A stretch of 33,571 bases of DNA from an uncultured Clostridia bacterium (GTDB lineage: Bacteria > Bacillota > Clostridia > TANB77 > CAG-508): NCBI GenBank assembly GCA_944386135.1, contig CALWZW010000018.1:1-33571 (forward strand), in the 5' to 3' direction. The notes under the pieces are model-generated. The model did not search any database. It was given only the letters and a program-made list of their open reading frames with translations, and was not told the DNA's origin. Positions 1 to 9,799 of this stretch are shown piece after piece (within the stretch, counting starts at the first letter, position 1; every line of letters begins with the position of its first letter). Both the position numbers and the translations under genes were made by a program.

Positions 1-92
1 TATTCTAGTTTTCTATGTTCAATTTTTTTATTAAACATTTCTGCTGCTTCTTGTGTAAGTCCTGTTTTTCTTAGAGTGTCTATATTACTCAT
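1..92 (-). CDS. 3'-truncated hypothetical phage protein (N-terminus only)
   Basis: The ATG at 92 overlaps the end of the upstream holin-like gene, and the frame runs off the left edge of the window, leaving about 30 residues starting MSNIDTLRKTGL. The visible part is charged and probably helical, with no signal peptide or membrane segment. It follows the holin-like gene in the lysis end of the late operon, so an endolysin or lysis accessory protein is possible from position only. No catalytic motif is inside the window and I do not recognise the family. Confidence 0.6.
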   Translation of the reverse strand, partial: MSNIDTLRKTGLTQEAAEMFNKKIEHRKLE

Positions 93-330
93 TTGCATTT
101 TCCTCACTTTCTACATTTTCTACTTTTGTATTTTCTACAATACTGCTATTTTCTGTATTCTCTTTTTTGGTAAAATAATATGTAAATACTGCTGTAACTA
201 AGTTTGTTACTAATACTAACAAATTGTCTGCTAGATTATATCCAAATAGTCCTGCTATTACTATTACAGCTAATAGTACAATCATACTTACTGTTACAAA
301 ACTTTTTAAATCAGTCCATGCTTGTTTCAT
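85..330 (-). CDS. Holin-like small membrane protein
   Basis: This 81-residue protein begins MKQAWTDLKSF. Residues about 13-35 and 37-52 are two hydrophobic helices split by a short polar turn, followed by a highly charged Glu/Asn/Lys tail. Two short transmembrane helices with a charged tail, at the end of a phage late operon, is the usual holin layout; holins form inner-membrane pores that time lysis. The ATG at 330 is preferred over the one at 336 because an AGGAGG lies 8 nt before it but only 2 nt before the other. The function rests on topology and position, not sequence identity. Confidence 0.6.
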   Translation of the reverse strand: MKQAWTDLKSFVTVSMIVLLAVIVIAGLFGYNLADNLLVLVTNLVTAVFTYYFTKKENTENSSIVENTKVENVESEENANE

Positions 331-342
331 TATCATTACCTC

Positions 343-663
343 CTAATTTTTTATTATTTTTGTTGGTAGTTGCAACAGTTCTGTCATTAGTTGTTTTACA
401 GTTCCATTGCCTCCAAGATTTTCATATTGTACAAACATTGCTTCTATATTTTCTTTGTCAAGTATAGATAGTTCGCCTTTTGCTTCATATTCTCTATATC
501 TTCTTACAAGCTCATTCCTAAGCAAAGCTTGTACACCTTCCTCTATTGCTTTGTCTTTCTTTTTATCCTTTTTTAATTTTGTAGATATTATTCCTATTGC
601 TCCACCAAGTATCAGAGGAATGAAATAATTAAATATTATTTGAATTATGTTTATACCGTCCAT
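343..663 (-). CDS. Membrane-anchored phage lysis-module protein, family unknown
   Basis: A protein of 106 residues. Residues about 5-27 form one hydrophobic helix containing GGAIGI. A lysine-rich stretch (KLKKDKKKDK) follows, then an amphipathic helical domain. This looks like a membrane-anchored cytoplasmic protein next to the holin-like gene. The ATG at 663 has GGAGG about 10 nt upstream and overlaps nothing. It could be a second holin or a holin regulator; I see no enzyme motif. Confidence 0.65.
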   Translation of the reverse strand: MDGINIIQIIFNYFIPLILGGAIGIISTKLKKDKKKDKAIEEGVQALLRNELVRRYREYEAKGELSILDKENIEAMFVQYENLGGNGTVKQLMTELLQLPTKIIKN

Positions 664-668
664 TACAT

Positions 669-749
669 TTATTCCTCCACTTCTTCTATTTCATTTGTAT
701 CTTCTACTTCTGCCTCAAATTCATTTGCAATTTTTTCTTCTTCACTCAT
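669..749 (-). CDS. Very small acidic protein
   Basis: A 26-residue ORF starting MSEEEKIANEFEAE, almost entirely acidic. The ATG at 749 has GGAGG 8 nt upstream. It sits tightly between the tail-fibre-like gene and the membrane protein in the same direction. Small XkdX-like acidic peptides are common at this position in Firmicute phages, but this one is too short to assign. Confidence 0.5.
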   Translation of the reverse strand: MSEEEKIANEFEAEVEDTNEIEEVEE

Positions 750-771
750 TACAAATTCCTCCTTTCTTCTT

Positions 772-1138
772 TTATTTCCATTTTCCGATTGCTATTACAC
801 TTATAGAAAAGTTTGCACTATTCCAACTTCTTGCACATGCTATTGTTGCTTTTCCTGCATTATTTACTGTTGATTCATTACAAGTATATATAAACCCTGA
901 GAAATTTTCTGATTTTGTTACAGAAATGATTGGATTTTCTATAAAACTTTTCGCCCAATTGCCGTAACTCCAAATCTCCAGTAGTATATAGGCTTCCTAT
1001 TTCTGTAGTAACAGGTATCCCCAAAAAACTAACTACTTTTGTGCATATCATAGTACCGTCTGCAAATTTGATAGCTGTACCATTTGAATTTTCTATTCTT
1101 TCTACTATTCCTTCTATTTTTTCTTTATTTGTTTTCAT
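772..1138 (-). CDS. Tail/baseplate-associated protein needing +1 frameshift at CGGC (962-964)
   Basis: The ATG at 1138 overlaps the TGA of the upstream gene. The initial frame (EKIEGIVERIEN...) is sensible to about residue 58, then meets CGG at 962-964 and becomes a basic, disordered tail that stops at 878. Reading CGGC as one step (+1) gives a continuous frame through the otherwise empty stretch to the TAA at 772, about 121 residues in all. The recovered half (LGNWAKSF, SENFSGFIYT, ACARSWNSANFS) is a Ser/Asn-rich beta-type sequence typical of phage tail appendages. Length is 3n+1, as the shift requires. The junction residue would be Gly. It follows the fibre-like gene in the late operon. Confidence 0.75.
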
Positions 1139-1587
1139 GACTGCACCCCACTTTCTCCTGTACTATCTGTACTAGATGTGTCTTGCTCTACTCCTCTGAC
1201 AATAGCAGTTAGCGTTACTGCTTCATCTAGTGTCCAGCTTCCGTCTGCTGATGTTCTGTAGAATTGTATCTTATTGCTCAGTGTTCCTGCAGTTCCAACT
1301 TCTTTGTAATGTCCGTCAGCCGTGTCTGTTGCTAGCTTCAATACCTCGCTGTTGAGTCGAAGTTCAAGCGAATTGTTGCCAACTTGATACTGCACAGGCA
1401 ATGTTACTTGGTAGCCATTAGTTATTGTCGTGTTTTTTGCGATTGTTACAGAAGCTACTGAAACATTAGCATGCTTGTCTACCTTATCCCAATTAGCATT
1501 CAAAGCTGTATTTATATCAAACTCCTCATTTCCGTCTGTTTCTGTATTCCATTTAAACAAACCTAAATTTGTTGTATTACTTGCCCT
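1135..1587 (-). CDS. Tail fibre/baseplate protein with AGG start
   Basis: A 150-residue protein if initiated at AGG 1587: (M)ASNTTNLGLFKWNTETDG. GGAGG lies 7 nt upstream of AGG, whereas the nearest conventional in-frame start (TTG 1560) has no ribosome-binding site and cuts off the LGLFKW segment. Short N-termini of the type L-x-L-x-K-W/P-x...D-x-F-x-I...N-x-N-x-x-W/K-D are typical of phage tail-fibre or baseplate proteins (FDINTALNANWDKVD here). The remainder is beta-rich and Thr/Val-rich, consistent with a fibre or carbohydrate-facing domain. It shares its stop region with the next ATG. Confidence 0.75.
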   Translation of the reverse strand, partial: RASNTTNLGLFKWNTETDGNEEFDINTALNANWDKVDKHANVSVASVTIAKNTTITNGYQVTLPVQYQVGNNSLELRLNSEVLKLATDTADGHYKEVGTAGTLSNKIQFYRTSADGSWTLDEAVTLTAIVRGVEQDTSSTDSTGESGVQS

Positions 1588-1602
1588 TGTTTTTCCTCCT
1601 CA

Positions 1603-3904
1603 TTACGATACTTTTAAATATCCCAAAACATTTAACATTGCTGTTACGCTTCCTGTTCTTGCATAAGCATTTGCTATTGATGTAATGCTACTTGCATTAG
1701 TTATTGAACCTATATTAAATACCGTTTGCTGTCCTGTTTCCAAATAAGCACTTAAATCCGAAGATTTTGCTACCTCTATAGAAGATGAACTAAATGTTTT
1801 TCCGTTACTTCCAAATGAATTTGTTCTTACTCCATCCATTGAACTTGGCATTCCAAATTCACTATTTACATATATTGTTTCTTTTGGAATAAGTTCGTCA
1901 GTATAAATTTGTACATTTCTTGCATAACCGTGTAGTTGTAGTAAGTGATGTTGCTTCAATTGAATTATAGTAAACCCAATTAATAGGTTGATGTCTTAAT
2001 GTTATGTATGCACTTTCTACTACAAAATTACTTGGAATATCTGCATAAATTTTAATCATTTCTTGATATATATCTTCATAATTAAGTACTCCATACCCTA
2101 TTTTTCCATATTGTTGGGGTGGGAAAAATTGCAAGTTACAATATACTCCGTCTCCACCTATAATTTTTGAGCCGTCTGCCATTTGTATTCCGTCTTTATT
2201 TATCTTAACAACAGTACTATTAGAACTATCTTTTACATCTATAATTCCATTTCCGTTATTATTTCCTCCAACAGTTAATGTTCCACCAGAAATCCTATTT
2301 GCCGATATTGTTCCTGTCGTTATATTAGAACCATTAATTGTTGACGTTCCTGTTCCTGATAAATCAGAAAATTTAGCATAACCTTCCAAATCCAAGTTAT
2401 TTGCTGATATTTTTCCTGTAGTAATATTTGCTCCATTAATTACTGTGCTTCCTGCTTGTGCCAAATCTGTAAATGTAGCATATCCCTCTAAATCCAGATT
2501 ATTAGCAGATATTTTTATTGTTTCTGGCGACGCATTTATTGCTGCTTTTACTTGATTTTCTCCAACTTTTTTAGCGACTTCAATATTTATTTCTCCTACA
2601 TCTTGAGAAATCTGACTCATTTGATTTGTTTGTTCATCTTGTATTTCTACTATTGAAGTTATTTCGCCGTTAATTTTGTCTACAGCCAGTTCTACATTTC
2701 TAAATTTATTTTTTACATCTGATGAACTTTTACTATATGTAGTTTGAGTTTCTGTTAATGCTTCGGTTTCTATCTCTCCTTTAAAAGAGCCATTATATGT
2801 AAAACTATGATTAAATATAAATGAAGTATAAGTTGTATCTTCCATATCAGATACTTCAATCTTATCTCCTGCATCCAAATAAGGAAATCCATAATATTCT
2901 TCTGTTTTAAATGGCACATATTTCAAACCTTTTAATATTTTCCATAATTCATTTATTACTTTTTCTCTTTCCTCTGAATTAGTTAAAAATGGATTATCTT
3001 CTATTATGATTTCAGTTAATCCGTTTAACTCAATACTTTCTTCATCTTGCTTTGTCGTATTTTCTCCTTCTACTTGGCTTAGTTTTAGCACTAATGAATT
3101 AACTTCTCCATATTGATTATTTTTACTAAAACTCATATATGTATTTCCGTCTATATTATCAGCCGTTGGTACACCAACCGTTTTATTTAATTTTTTAACT
3201 AATGTATTATTCAATTCTTCAACAGTCATCTGATGTACTTCGTTTACAGTTAAACCTTTTACATATTCTTTACTATTTATATTTAAAACATATAGTTTGT
3301 TATCTCTACCTATTCTTGCAAATCCACCACATAATTGTACTACTGCACTTAATACTGTTCTACAGTCTTCGTTATTTGAAAATGGATTTCCTTGTATTAT
3401 ATAATCTTGATTTACTATTTCAGTAGAACCTAATTCAACTCCTACTTGATTGCATAAATTAGTTAAATATTGTTTTAATGTGATTGGATATGTATTAGTA
3501 TCTTTGTACGTTTTGTTGAATTTAACCATATAGTCATATCCTACAAAACTTGTTTTTTCTTCTACTTCGTCATTATCTGGTTTTTCTATTATAAAGTTAC
3601 CAAATGGTATTTCCTCTTCTGTATTTTCATACTCTATTCCAACAAAAGCAGAAATCTCCTTATTTTCTAAATTTGTAGAATTATTAGGATTTAATATATT
3701 AACAGTTATCTTTTTAGCCACAGTTGTTCCAATAAATCTATCATCAACATAACAATTATCTTCTATTGTAAAATCTACTAATTGTCCGTTATAATTGTCT
3801 CCTACTATATCTGTATTATCATCAATAACATGAATTCTTCCACTTCTATTAGTGGCAACATTTGATTTACATTCCTCTTTAAATGTCTGACTAACTGAAT
3901 ACCT
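1603..3904 (-). CDS. Tail-tip/endopeptidase-type tail protein, AGG start and +1 frameshift at CGGT (1928-1930)
   Basis: About 766 residues when started at AGG 3904 (AGGTG 5 nt upstream; M-YSVSQTFKEEC) and shifted +1 at the CGG at 1928-1930. Without the shift the protein ends in a short basic nonsense tail at 1898; with it, T-G-YARNVQIYTDELIP continues to 1603. The N-terminal two thirds resembles siphovirus tail proteins that follow the distal-tail gene (host attachment, tail tip). Residues about 470-540 hold tandem copies of a module around ISANNLDLEGYA and GSNITTGTISAN, a common spacer in phage tail and fibre proteins. The C-terminal part is Ser/Thr-rich and probably receptor facing. Family is inferred from order and repeats; the catalytic state of any endopeptidase is not visible. 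Confidence 0.75.
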
Positions 3905-3912
3905 ATTTTCAC

Positions 3913-4290
3913 CTACAATTCTATTAAACTAATCTCTGTTGGGGTATATAAAATTCCCTTATCAGTTCTGTTCCATTTCATTGTTACTTTTCTATCTCCT
4001 CTATAACAATTTACCGTTTTAAATGTTCCTGTATATGGACAGAAAAAATATACACTTAATTGTTTTAAATTTTTTATTGTTGAGAAGAAATCTACAAGTT
4101 CTTCACTTGTAAGTGATTTAGTACGTAGAATAATTTTATATTTTTGTGCTATCGGGTTATAATGCATATATCCTTTAGCATTTCTTCCACTATCATAAGA
4201 TATGTCATACCACTCAACATCATAGCCTTCATCGGATAAATATTTAGTTAAATCTTTTCCGTCTACTTTTATTATTTCTTCTACGTACCT
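3913..4290 (-). CDS. Distal-tail-like protein, AGG start
   Basis: A 125-residue protein from AGG 4290: (M)YVEEIIKVDGKDLTKYLSDE. The only conventional start in frame is a TTG at 4308 that overlaps the end of the tape measure and lies upstream of the ribosome-binding site itself (GAGGAG, 4299-4305), so AGG is the better start. The sequence has mixed beta strands with several aromatic residues (SVYFFCPYTG, VTMKWNR). Position directly after the tape measure and before the large tail protein is where siphophages encode the distal tail hub or an adaptor. No family motif is decisive. Confidence 0.7.
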   Translation of the reverse strand, partial: RYVEEIIKVDGKDLTKYLSDEGYDVEWYDISYDSGRNAKGYMHYNPIAQKYKIILRTKSLTSEELVDFFSTIKNLKQLSVYFFCPYTGTFKTVNCYRGDRKVTMKWNRTDKGILYTPTEISLIEL

Positions 4291-4308
4291 ATTCTTATCT
4301 CTCCTCAA

Positions 4309-7300
4309 TTAAAATACTGGGAATGGTGCTTTTCCTGTTTGAGTATAAAACTCTTCCGCTTCTTTTCTTACTGTTTTAAAAATTATTCCTTTTTCTGTTT
4401 TAGCTTCTATATTTACGTTTACTTCCGTTTCTCTCATTGCTTCTTTTACTGCTTGTGCAATATTGCCTGCAATATTATTGCTCATAGTAACATTGGCTTG
4501 TGCTTGAACTTGTCCACTTACTTCTCCATAGTCTACAAATTGATTAGTATCTACTGCAAAATCTTTTGCATTTACTTTTATTCCTTCTGATAATTCTTCC
4601 ATACTATCAAATACTGCGTTCGAATTATCTTCTATACCTTTTGCAATTCCAAGCGGAATATATTGAGCAATTTTTGCCATTTCACGAGAAGGAGAATGAA
4701 TACCTAATCTGTTTTTAAACCAGCCCATAACATCTCCTGCTAAATTTTTAACAGTATCCCATAAACTCCATTTCTCTAACTTAATTCCTCTATCTACACC
4801 TTTAACATAATCCTGTCCAGACTCATAGCCGTCTAAGCCATTATTTAATATAGAATTAGTTTCATTAACTAAGTTCCTTGCTCCATTTGTTGCTATCCAT
4901 AAATTATTATTCATTCCCTCTGATAATCCATTAGATACATTCATACCTGCATTTCTAAAATTATTAACATCGAAACCATTATCAACTGTATTAGCTATAT
5001 TTATCAATTCTCTTGATACTTCATCATCTAATCCTGACATTCCATTAATAAATGCTTCACTATCTTTGTTTGCTAAATTTGCCCACGCTTTTGTTGTTGC
5101 TGCATCGTATCCATTAATTTTTGTTATAGTTGATAATATTTCTCCTGCCACATTTGTATCAATATTATCTAATCCCTCTAAAAAAGCTCTTTCACTATTA
5201 TTAGCTAAATTAATCCATTCATTGATAAACATATTGGCATTTTGACTTGTTGTACTTACACTAGCTAATATGACTGCTTTTGTATCATCATCTACATTTT
5301 TTAGTGACGTTTTAAATTCTGTTTCCGATTTTTGAGCTAAATTTTTCCACTTTTCTTCTAATTGAGGTGACCACGTATCTAATGTTGTTGACATTGATAG
5401 CATAGTATTTTTTATATTATTTGTAGAATTATTATATGTTTCTTCCCATACCTCTTGTTGTGTTTTTGCTAGGTTTTGTAAAGTTGTAGAAGTTACATCT
5501 CCACTTTTTATCATCTCATCTGTAAGTACTTTATATGCCATTATAGACCAATATGATGACTCTTCTATACTATCTTGATATGCAGTTGATGCAATTTCTA
5601 TCTCTCCAGATAAATTAGATATTTCTTCTCTCAAATTTGTATAATACTCATTATTAGTATCTATTCCATTTTTTTCTGCCTGTGACAATTCTGTTACTTT
5701 TTGAGCATATTCAGTCTGTTTGTTTGATAATTCTTGATATAATTCTGCTTTTTGCTTATAACTTTCTTTATATATCTCTAGCATTGCTTCCGCTTCTGCT
5801 TCTTTTTTCTTCGCTTCTATTATTTCATAGATATTATCTTTAATACTTTGATAACTTCCAGCGACTTCTCCATTAATAGCAATAACATTTCCTTTTCTTG
5901 TTATCTCTGTTCCTAATGTATCATTTAATTCTTTCAAGATACTGTCAACTTTATCATAACTTCCAGTAACTTTGCCGTTACTATCAACTAATCCACCTAA
6001 TATAGTTACTAAACTTTTTGTTCCTTCTATTTCTGCTATTGTTGCATTTGTAGCTGAGTTAATTGAAGAAATAGTTTCTTTATAGCTTGATTTTAATTTA
6101 TCTAAACTGTCTTTATATTCATTTAAGTTATCTGTAGCTTTATCTTCTATTCCACTTAAATTTATAAAGAAATCTGAAACAGAGTTTAACCAATCCCAAC
6201 CTGTAGAATTAGCAGCTTCTTCTGCTACTAACCCATATCTTAATACAACATTTGCAATCAATCCGCCCTCGTTATCATATTTAAAGCCATATTTTTCATA
6301 CATACCTTCCCATTGGTTTTTATCTATACCTGCTTTACTATCAATTGCTGCAAAAATTTGAACTACTGAAAGTGCAATTGTTAAAGGTATTGTTACTGTA
6401 CTAGCTACTCCTGCTATCTTCAATCCTGATGTAAAACCTATTGTTGACAATATGCTTTCTATTATAGTTGATGCATTAAAATTTCCTTTTGATAATTTAG
6501 ATATACTATCACTTGCAAACATTAATGATGCTATAGATAATGTCACACCAAAACCTATTTTTAGAGAATTTCCTAGTGTCATAGTTGTATTGCCCATTTT
6601 TCCTGCTATAGTCTTTATGATATTTGCTAATCCAAACGTTGTTGAAGCTCCACCCGCTATTGTTTCGAAAATAGTAAATAAATCGGCATCGCCATTTAAT
6701 AAATGACTTATTCCTTTATATAGCAAATAAATTCCAGTAAGCGATAATGTTATTCCAAATGCTATTCCAAAACTTTGTGTTTTATTTATAATTTTAAAAT
6801 TATTTAAAAAATCAGTTACAGTTTTTGCAATTTTCCATGTTCCAATTGCTAGTCCTATAGTTTTCACTATATCTAGTATTTTTTCAAAATTAGTATATCC
6901 TTCACCTAATCTCCAAGTTCCATCATCGTTTCTTACAAATCCAAGCCATTCAAGCATTCTATCTCTTATCTCTTGAGCTTTTCCAGAAATACTATCCATT
7001 TTGTTATCCCATTCATCCAAAGCTTCTAACAACTTGCTGTCTATTCCTGTTGTTATACCTGAGTTTGAGCTTGATGTACTTGCTGGAGTTATATTGTTTA
7101 TTTCGTCAAATCCCATAAGCTGTTTCTTTAATTCTTTTGCATTATTTACTGCTGAACCTAAGTTATCATTTACGTCAGATATATTATCATTTAAGCCTGT
7201 TCCGCCACTATCTAAATCATATCCAAATAAATTAGCGAATGCTTTTAGTATTTCTTTTACTACCATTATAATTGCATTTACATATACCAATACTCCACCA

Positions 7301-8163
7301 AATGTGTTCATGATAAATGAACCAGCAACTTGTTTTAATTCTGCAATTTGATTTTGGAATATCTTAATCTGATTTGCAGAACTATCCATGGTTTTGGCAA
7401 AATCACCTTGTGCCTGTCTTCCCTGCTGTAATATAGCAATATATCTAGCAACTTCTTTTTCTGCATAAGATAATTGTTGCACACTTCTGTCAATTATTCC
7501 GACATCATTTAAAACTTTTTGTAATGAGCTTTCTGAAATATCAATACCTATTGCTCTCAGTGGTTCTACTTGTCCCGCAAGTCCAGATTTTAATTTGTTC
7601 ATAGCATCGTCAACAGTTAAGTTATATAAAGAAGCAATATCATATCCTGCTTTTGTTAAACTTTCTGACATTAAATATGAACTATCTAAATCTATTCCTT
7701 GTGATTTAAGCATAGAGTAGTACATAGCTTGATACTCTTTTAATTCAGCCTTGTTAGTCAATAATTTTTCATTCATTTCATTTTGAAAAGCCATTGCCTT
7801 AGTATAATACTTACTTGCTTCTGTATCTAAATTACCATATTCATCTACAACTCTTCCCATAGATACTTCAAACAAATTATTAGTCTCTATCATATTTGTA
7901 TATTCAGTACTAATATCTTTAACTACGTTCCACGCTTTTTTTGCTCCAATATAAATTGCACCAAAATTCATTACGTTTTTTAATTTACTTATAGAGCTAC
8001 CAACATTATTTTTTAAATTATTGTTATTTGTTGACCCCATAGTATCATTTAAAGTAGATTTTAATGTTTTTAAAGAATTAACTAATGCATCAATTGATTT
8101 AACTGCATCGTTAACTTGTAATTCTATCTTGCTTTCTAATGTGCCTACATCATAATCAGCCCT
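4309..8163 (-). CDS. Tail tape measure protein, AGG start
   Basis: About 1284 residues, the longest gene here. It sets tail length and sits in the tail lumen. The start chosen is AGG 8163, six bases after AGGTG; no ATG/GTG/TTG lies between the upstream TAA and the ATG at 8040, and the extension (M-ADYDVGTLESKIELQVNDA) is a typical tape-measure opening. Features: helical/coiled-coil N-terminal third, a hydrophobic stretch at about residues 420-590, long Asn/Ser-rich helical repeats (about 870-1130), and near the C-terminus the hallmark segment LGIHSPSREMAKIAQYIP followed by GIAKGIE. It follows the two chaperone ORFs, as in lambda-type tails. Internal Met codons such as the one in SREMA are ordinary ATG. 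Confidence 0.92.
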   Translation of the reverse strand, partial: RADYDVGTLESKIELQVNDAVKSIDALVNSLKTLKSTLNDTMGSTNNNNLKNNVGSSISKLKNVMNFGAIYIGAKKAWNVVKDISTEYTNMIETNNLFEVSMGRVVDEYGNLDTEASKYYTKAMAFQNEMNEKLLTNKAELKEYQAMYYSMLKSQGIDLDSSYLMSESLTKAGYDIASLYNLTVDDAMNKLKSGLAGQVEPLRAIGIDISESSLQKVLNDVGIIDRSVQQLSYAEKEVARYIAILQQGRQAQGDFAKTMDSSANQIKIFQNQIAELKQVAGSFIMNTFGGVLVYVNAIIMVVKEILKAFANLFGYDLDSGGTGLNDNISDVNDNLGSAVNNAKELKKQLMGFDEINNITPASTSSSNSGITTGIDSKLLEALDEWDNKMDSISGKAQEIRDRMLEWLGFVRNDDGTWRLGEGYTNFEKILDIVKTIGLAIGTWKIAKTVTDFLNNFKIINKTQSFGIAFGITLSLTGIYLLYKGISHLLNGDADLFTIFETIAGGASTTFGLANIIKTIAGKMGNTTMTLGNSLKIGFGVTLSIASLMFASDSISKLSKGNFNASTIIESILSTIGFTSGLKIAGVASTVTIPLTIALSVVQIFAAIDSKAGIDKNQWEGMYEKYGFKYDNEGGLIANVVLRYGLVAEEAANSTGWDWLNSVSDFFINLSGIEDKATDNLNEYKDSLDKLKSSYKETISSINSATNATIAEIEGTKSLVTILGGLVDSNGKVTGSYDKVDSILKELNDTLGTEITRKGNVIAINGEVAGSYQSIKDNIYEIIEAKKKEAEAEAMLEIYKESYKQKAELYQELSNKQTEYAQKVTELSQAEKNGIDTNNEYYTNLREEISNLSGEIEIASTAYQDSIEESSYWSIMAYKVLTDEMIKSGDVTSTTLQNLAKTQQEVWEETYNNSTNNIKNTMLSMSTTLDTWSPQLEEKWKNLAQKSETEFKTSLKNVDDDTKAVILASVSTTSQNANMFINEWINLANNSERAFLEGLDNIDTNVAGEILSTITKINGYDAATTKAWANLANKDSEAFINGMSGLDDEVSRELINIANTVDNGFDVNNFRNAGMNVSNGLSEGMNNNLWIATNGARNLVNETNSILNNGLDGYESGQDYVKGVDRGIKLEKWSLWDTVKNLAGDVMGWFKNRLGIHSPSREMAKIAQYIPLGIAKGIEDNSNAVFDSMEELSEGIKVNAKDFAVDTNQFVDYGEVSGQVQAQANVTMSNNIAGNIAQAVKEAMRETEVNVNIEAKTEKGIIFKTVRKEAEEFYTQTGKAPFPVF

Positions 8164-8172
8164 TTATTTCAC

Positions 8173-8912
8173 CTACTTTTTATTTTTTAACATGTTTTTT
8201 ATTCTTTCATTTTGTTCTTTTATTTGTTTCTCCATTCTTAATCTTTCTTCTTGCTCATAATCTTCTTTGCTCTTTGAAAAATCATAAGGTTCTAATAGAT
8301 AATTTTTTGCTGGTTGTGTTTCTTTTCTAAACGAATTATACATACATTTGCTTATCGCATCATATACATATAAGCCATTAAGCCATGCATTATAATTGTC
8401 AAGCTCTCTTTGAAGTCTTAATTCATCCATATATGATTTTCGGTATGTCCATAAAAGTTCTGGTTCATCATCCCAAAATTCTTTTACTGGCATACCGAAT
8501 TGTAATGCTAATGGTAATAGATAGTCGTAAAAGAACTCTCTTAAACTTCTGTATTCTTTTTGTTCCCCATTATCGGAATTACTATCTATATTTCCACTAT
8601 TTTGGCTTTTTTCTTCTTTCCTTCTGGGGATTTTGTAAAAGCCACATATTCATTCATTAAAAATTGAACTACTTCTTCAATTTCTCCGCCTTCTTCTAAG
8701 TATTTATCTAGCAATTCAATTGCTTCTTCTCTTGTTATTTGTGGTTGTTTTGCAAGCAATCCTGTATAAAATAATACTTCTGTTAACATTAACACTTTAC
8801 CTGCATTTGTTACGTCTAGTCCATTTGCTTCTGCTTTTATTGCATCTTTTCTTGTTGGATACCCTAAAAGGTATTCTTTGTTATCTATTTCTATTTTTAT
8901 TAATTTACTCCT
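8173..8912 (-). CDS. Tail assembly chaperone, frameshifted (GT-type) product
   Basis: The downstream ORF has no start of its own: it is open from 8646 to 8173 in the -1 frame relative to the upstream chaperone, with only internal ATGs. Joining the two by a -1 shift near the A-rich run at about 8602-8618 (lysine codons AAG AAG AAA AAA) gives about 246 residues; the span has the 3n-1 length needed. The downstream half includes YDYLLPLALQFG and WDDEPELLWTYR, then a charged tail. Conserved -1 or similar shifts fuse G to T just before the tape measure in many siphophages. The exact slip site is inferred; no CGG is involved, so this differs from the other frameshifts here. Confidence 0.75.
8586..8912 (-). 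CDS. Tail assembly chaperone (G-type), AGG start
   Basis: A 108-residue protein from AGG 8912 with GGAGG 9 nt upstream: (M)SKLIKIEIDNKEYLLGYPTR. The conventional in-frame GTG/ATG codons (8795, 8789) lie mid-protein and would remove the beta-rich first 40 residues. The compact helical body includes REEAIELLDKYLEEGGEIEEV. Acting with the frameshifted GT form, it binds tape measure during tail assembly. Position between tail tube and tape measure, and overlap with a startless ORF, support the role. Confidence 0.8.
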   Translation of the reverse strand, partial: RSKLIKIEIDNKEYLLGYPTRKDAIKAEANGLDVTNAGKVLMLTEVLFYTGLLAKQPQITREEAIELLDKYLEEGGEIEEVVQFLMNEYVAFTKSPEGKKKKAKIVEI

Positions 8913-8937
8913 AATTCATTTCCTCCATCTAATTCAA

Positions 8938-9369
8938 TTATTCTGTTGCTAACAATGATGTTACTTCTTCAGCAGTTTTATCTTCAATTTCTGTTGCAAC
9001 TATATGTAGTGTAGCTTCTTGCGCTGAACCCGCACTAAATTCGTTCTTCCATGTTTGTGCTGTTCCTTTTATATAAGTTCCAGTTCCGTCACTAAATTTG
9101 ATTAAAAATTCATGAACTTCTCCGTCACATATTTCTTTTACTGCCTCATATTTTTCAGCTGTTCTGTTATATGTAAAATCTTGTGCTGGTAAATCCATTC
9201 TATCTTCTATATATTGTTTAACTGGACTATCCAATTCTGTTACTTCAATTGTTCCACCTTCTGCACCACTTGCTGGTACTGATTTTATACTTATTAATTT
9301 TTCATAACCTGTTGAACCTTTTACATATAATAATGTACCTTGGTCATTAATAGCTACTTCTCCTGCCCT
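8938..9369 (-). CDS. Major tail (tube) protein, AGG start
   Basis: A 143-residue protein from AGG 9369 (AGGAGG 8 nt upstream): (M)AGEVAINDQGTLLYVKGS. The only other start is an internal TTG at 9234, which would drop the first 45 residues including the conserved opening strand. The sequence is beta-rich, with a GAEGGTIEVTEL segment followed by DSPVKQYIEDR, and ends in ATEIEDKTAEEV, resembling small tail tube proteins of Firmicute siphophages. Placed between tail completion and chaperone genes, as expected. Confidence 0.8.
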   Translation of the reverse strand, partial: RAGEVAINDQGTLLYVKGSTGYEKLISIKSVPASGAEGGTIEVTELDSPVKQYIEDRMDLPAQDFTYNRTAEKYEAVKEICDGEVHEFLIKFSDGTGTYIKGTAQTWKNEFSAGSAQEATLHIVATEIEDKTAEEVTSLLATE

Positions 9370-9374
9370 ATAAA

Positions 9375-9785
9375 TTACCTCCTATAAATTCTTTTATTTT
9401 CATCTATTTTTGCTTCAAATCTCATATTCCACCTATATACGTCGGTGTCTACATTTGGAGCTTCTTGATTTGTTTTTCTATCCATTCCATAATGTTCATC
9501 AAAAACATCATTTGTTAATTTCATTAATTCATTTGCAATTACTTCTTTTGCTATACTTCCAATATTCATAGTATATATTTCTATTTCATATCTCAAATTA
9601 AATCTTTGGTCTGTCTTATCTAAATTTTCACTATATATATCATCTGTAAGCATTTTTATTGTTATTAATGGGAATTTTTTATCTGCTTGAGAACTTTTTA
9701 ATACTTTAGGAGAATATTGTGAATTTTCTTTTATATATGTTTGTGCATACTTAAACATTTCATCATATACATCTGGCATTGCCAT
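9375..9785 (-). CDS. Tail completion/minor tail protein
   Basis: A 136-residue protein from a conventional ATG at 9785 (AGGAG 10-11 nt upstream). Layout: helical N-terminus (DVYDEMFKYAQTYI), a central strand PLITIKMLTDD, and a C-terminal strand YRWNMRFEAKIDENKRIYR. This matches the neck/tail-completion position between the HK97 gp10-like protein and the tail tube. Function is from order; the family has low sequence conservation. It keeps an ATG start while its neighbours on both sides (8938-9369 and 10285-10644) use AGG. Confidence 0.7.
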   Translation of the reverse strand: MAMPDVYDEMFKYAQTYIKENSQYSPKVLKSSQADKKFPLITIKMLTDDIYSENLDKTDQRFNLRYEIEIYTMNIGSIAKEVIANELMKLTNDVFDEHYGMDRKTNQEAPNVDTDVYRWNMRFEAKIDENKRIYRR

Positions 9786-9799
9786 GTTAAATCACTCTC

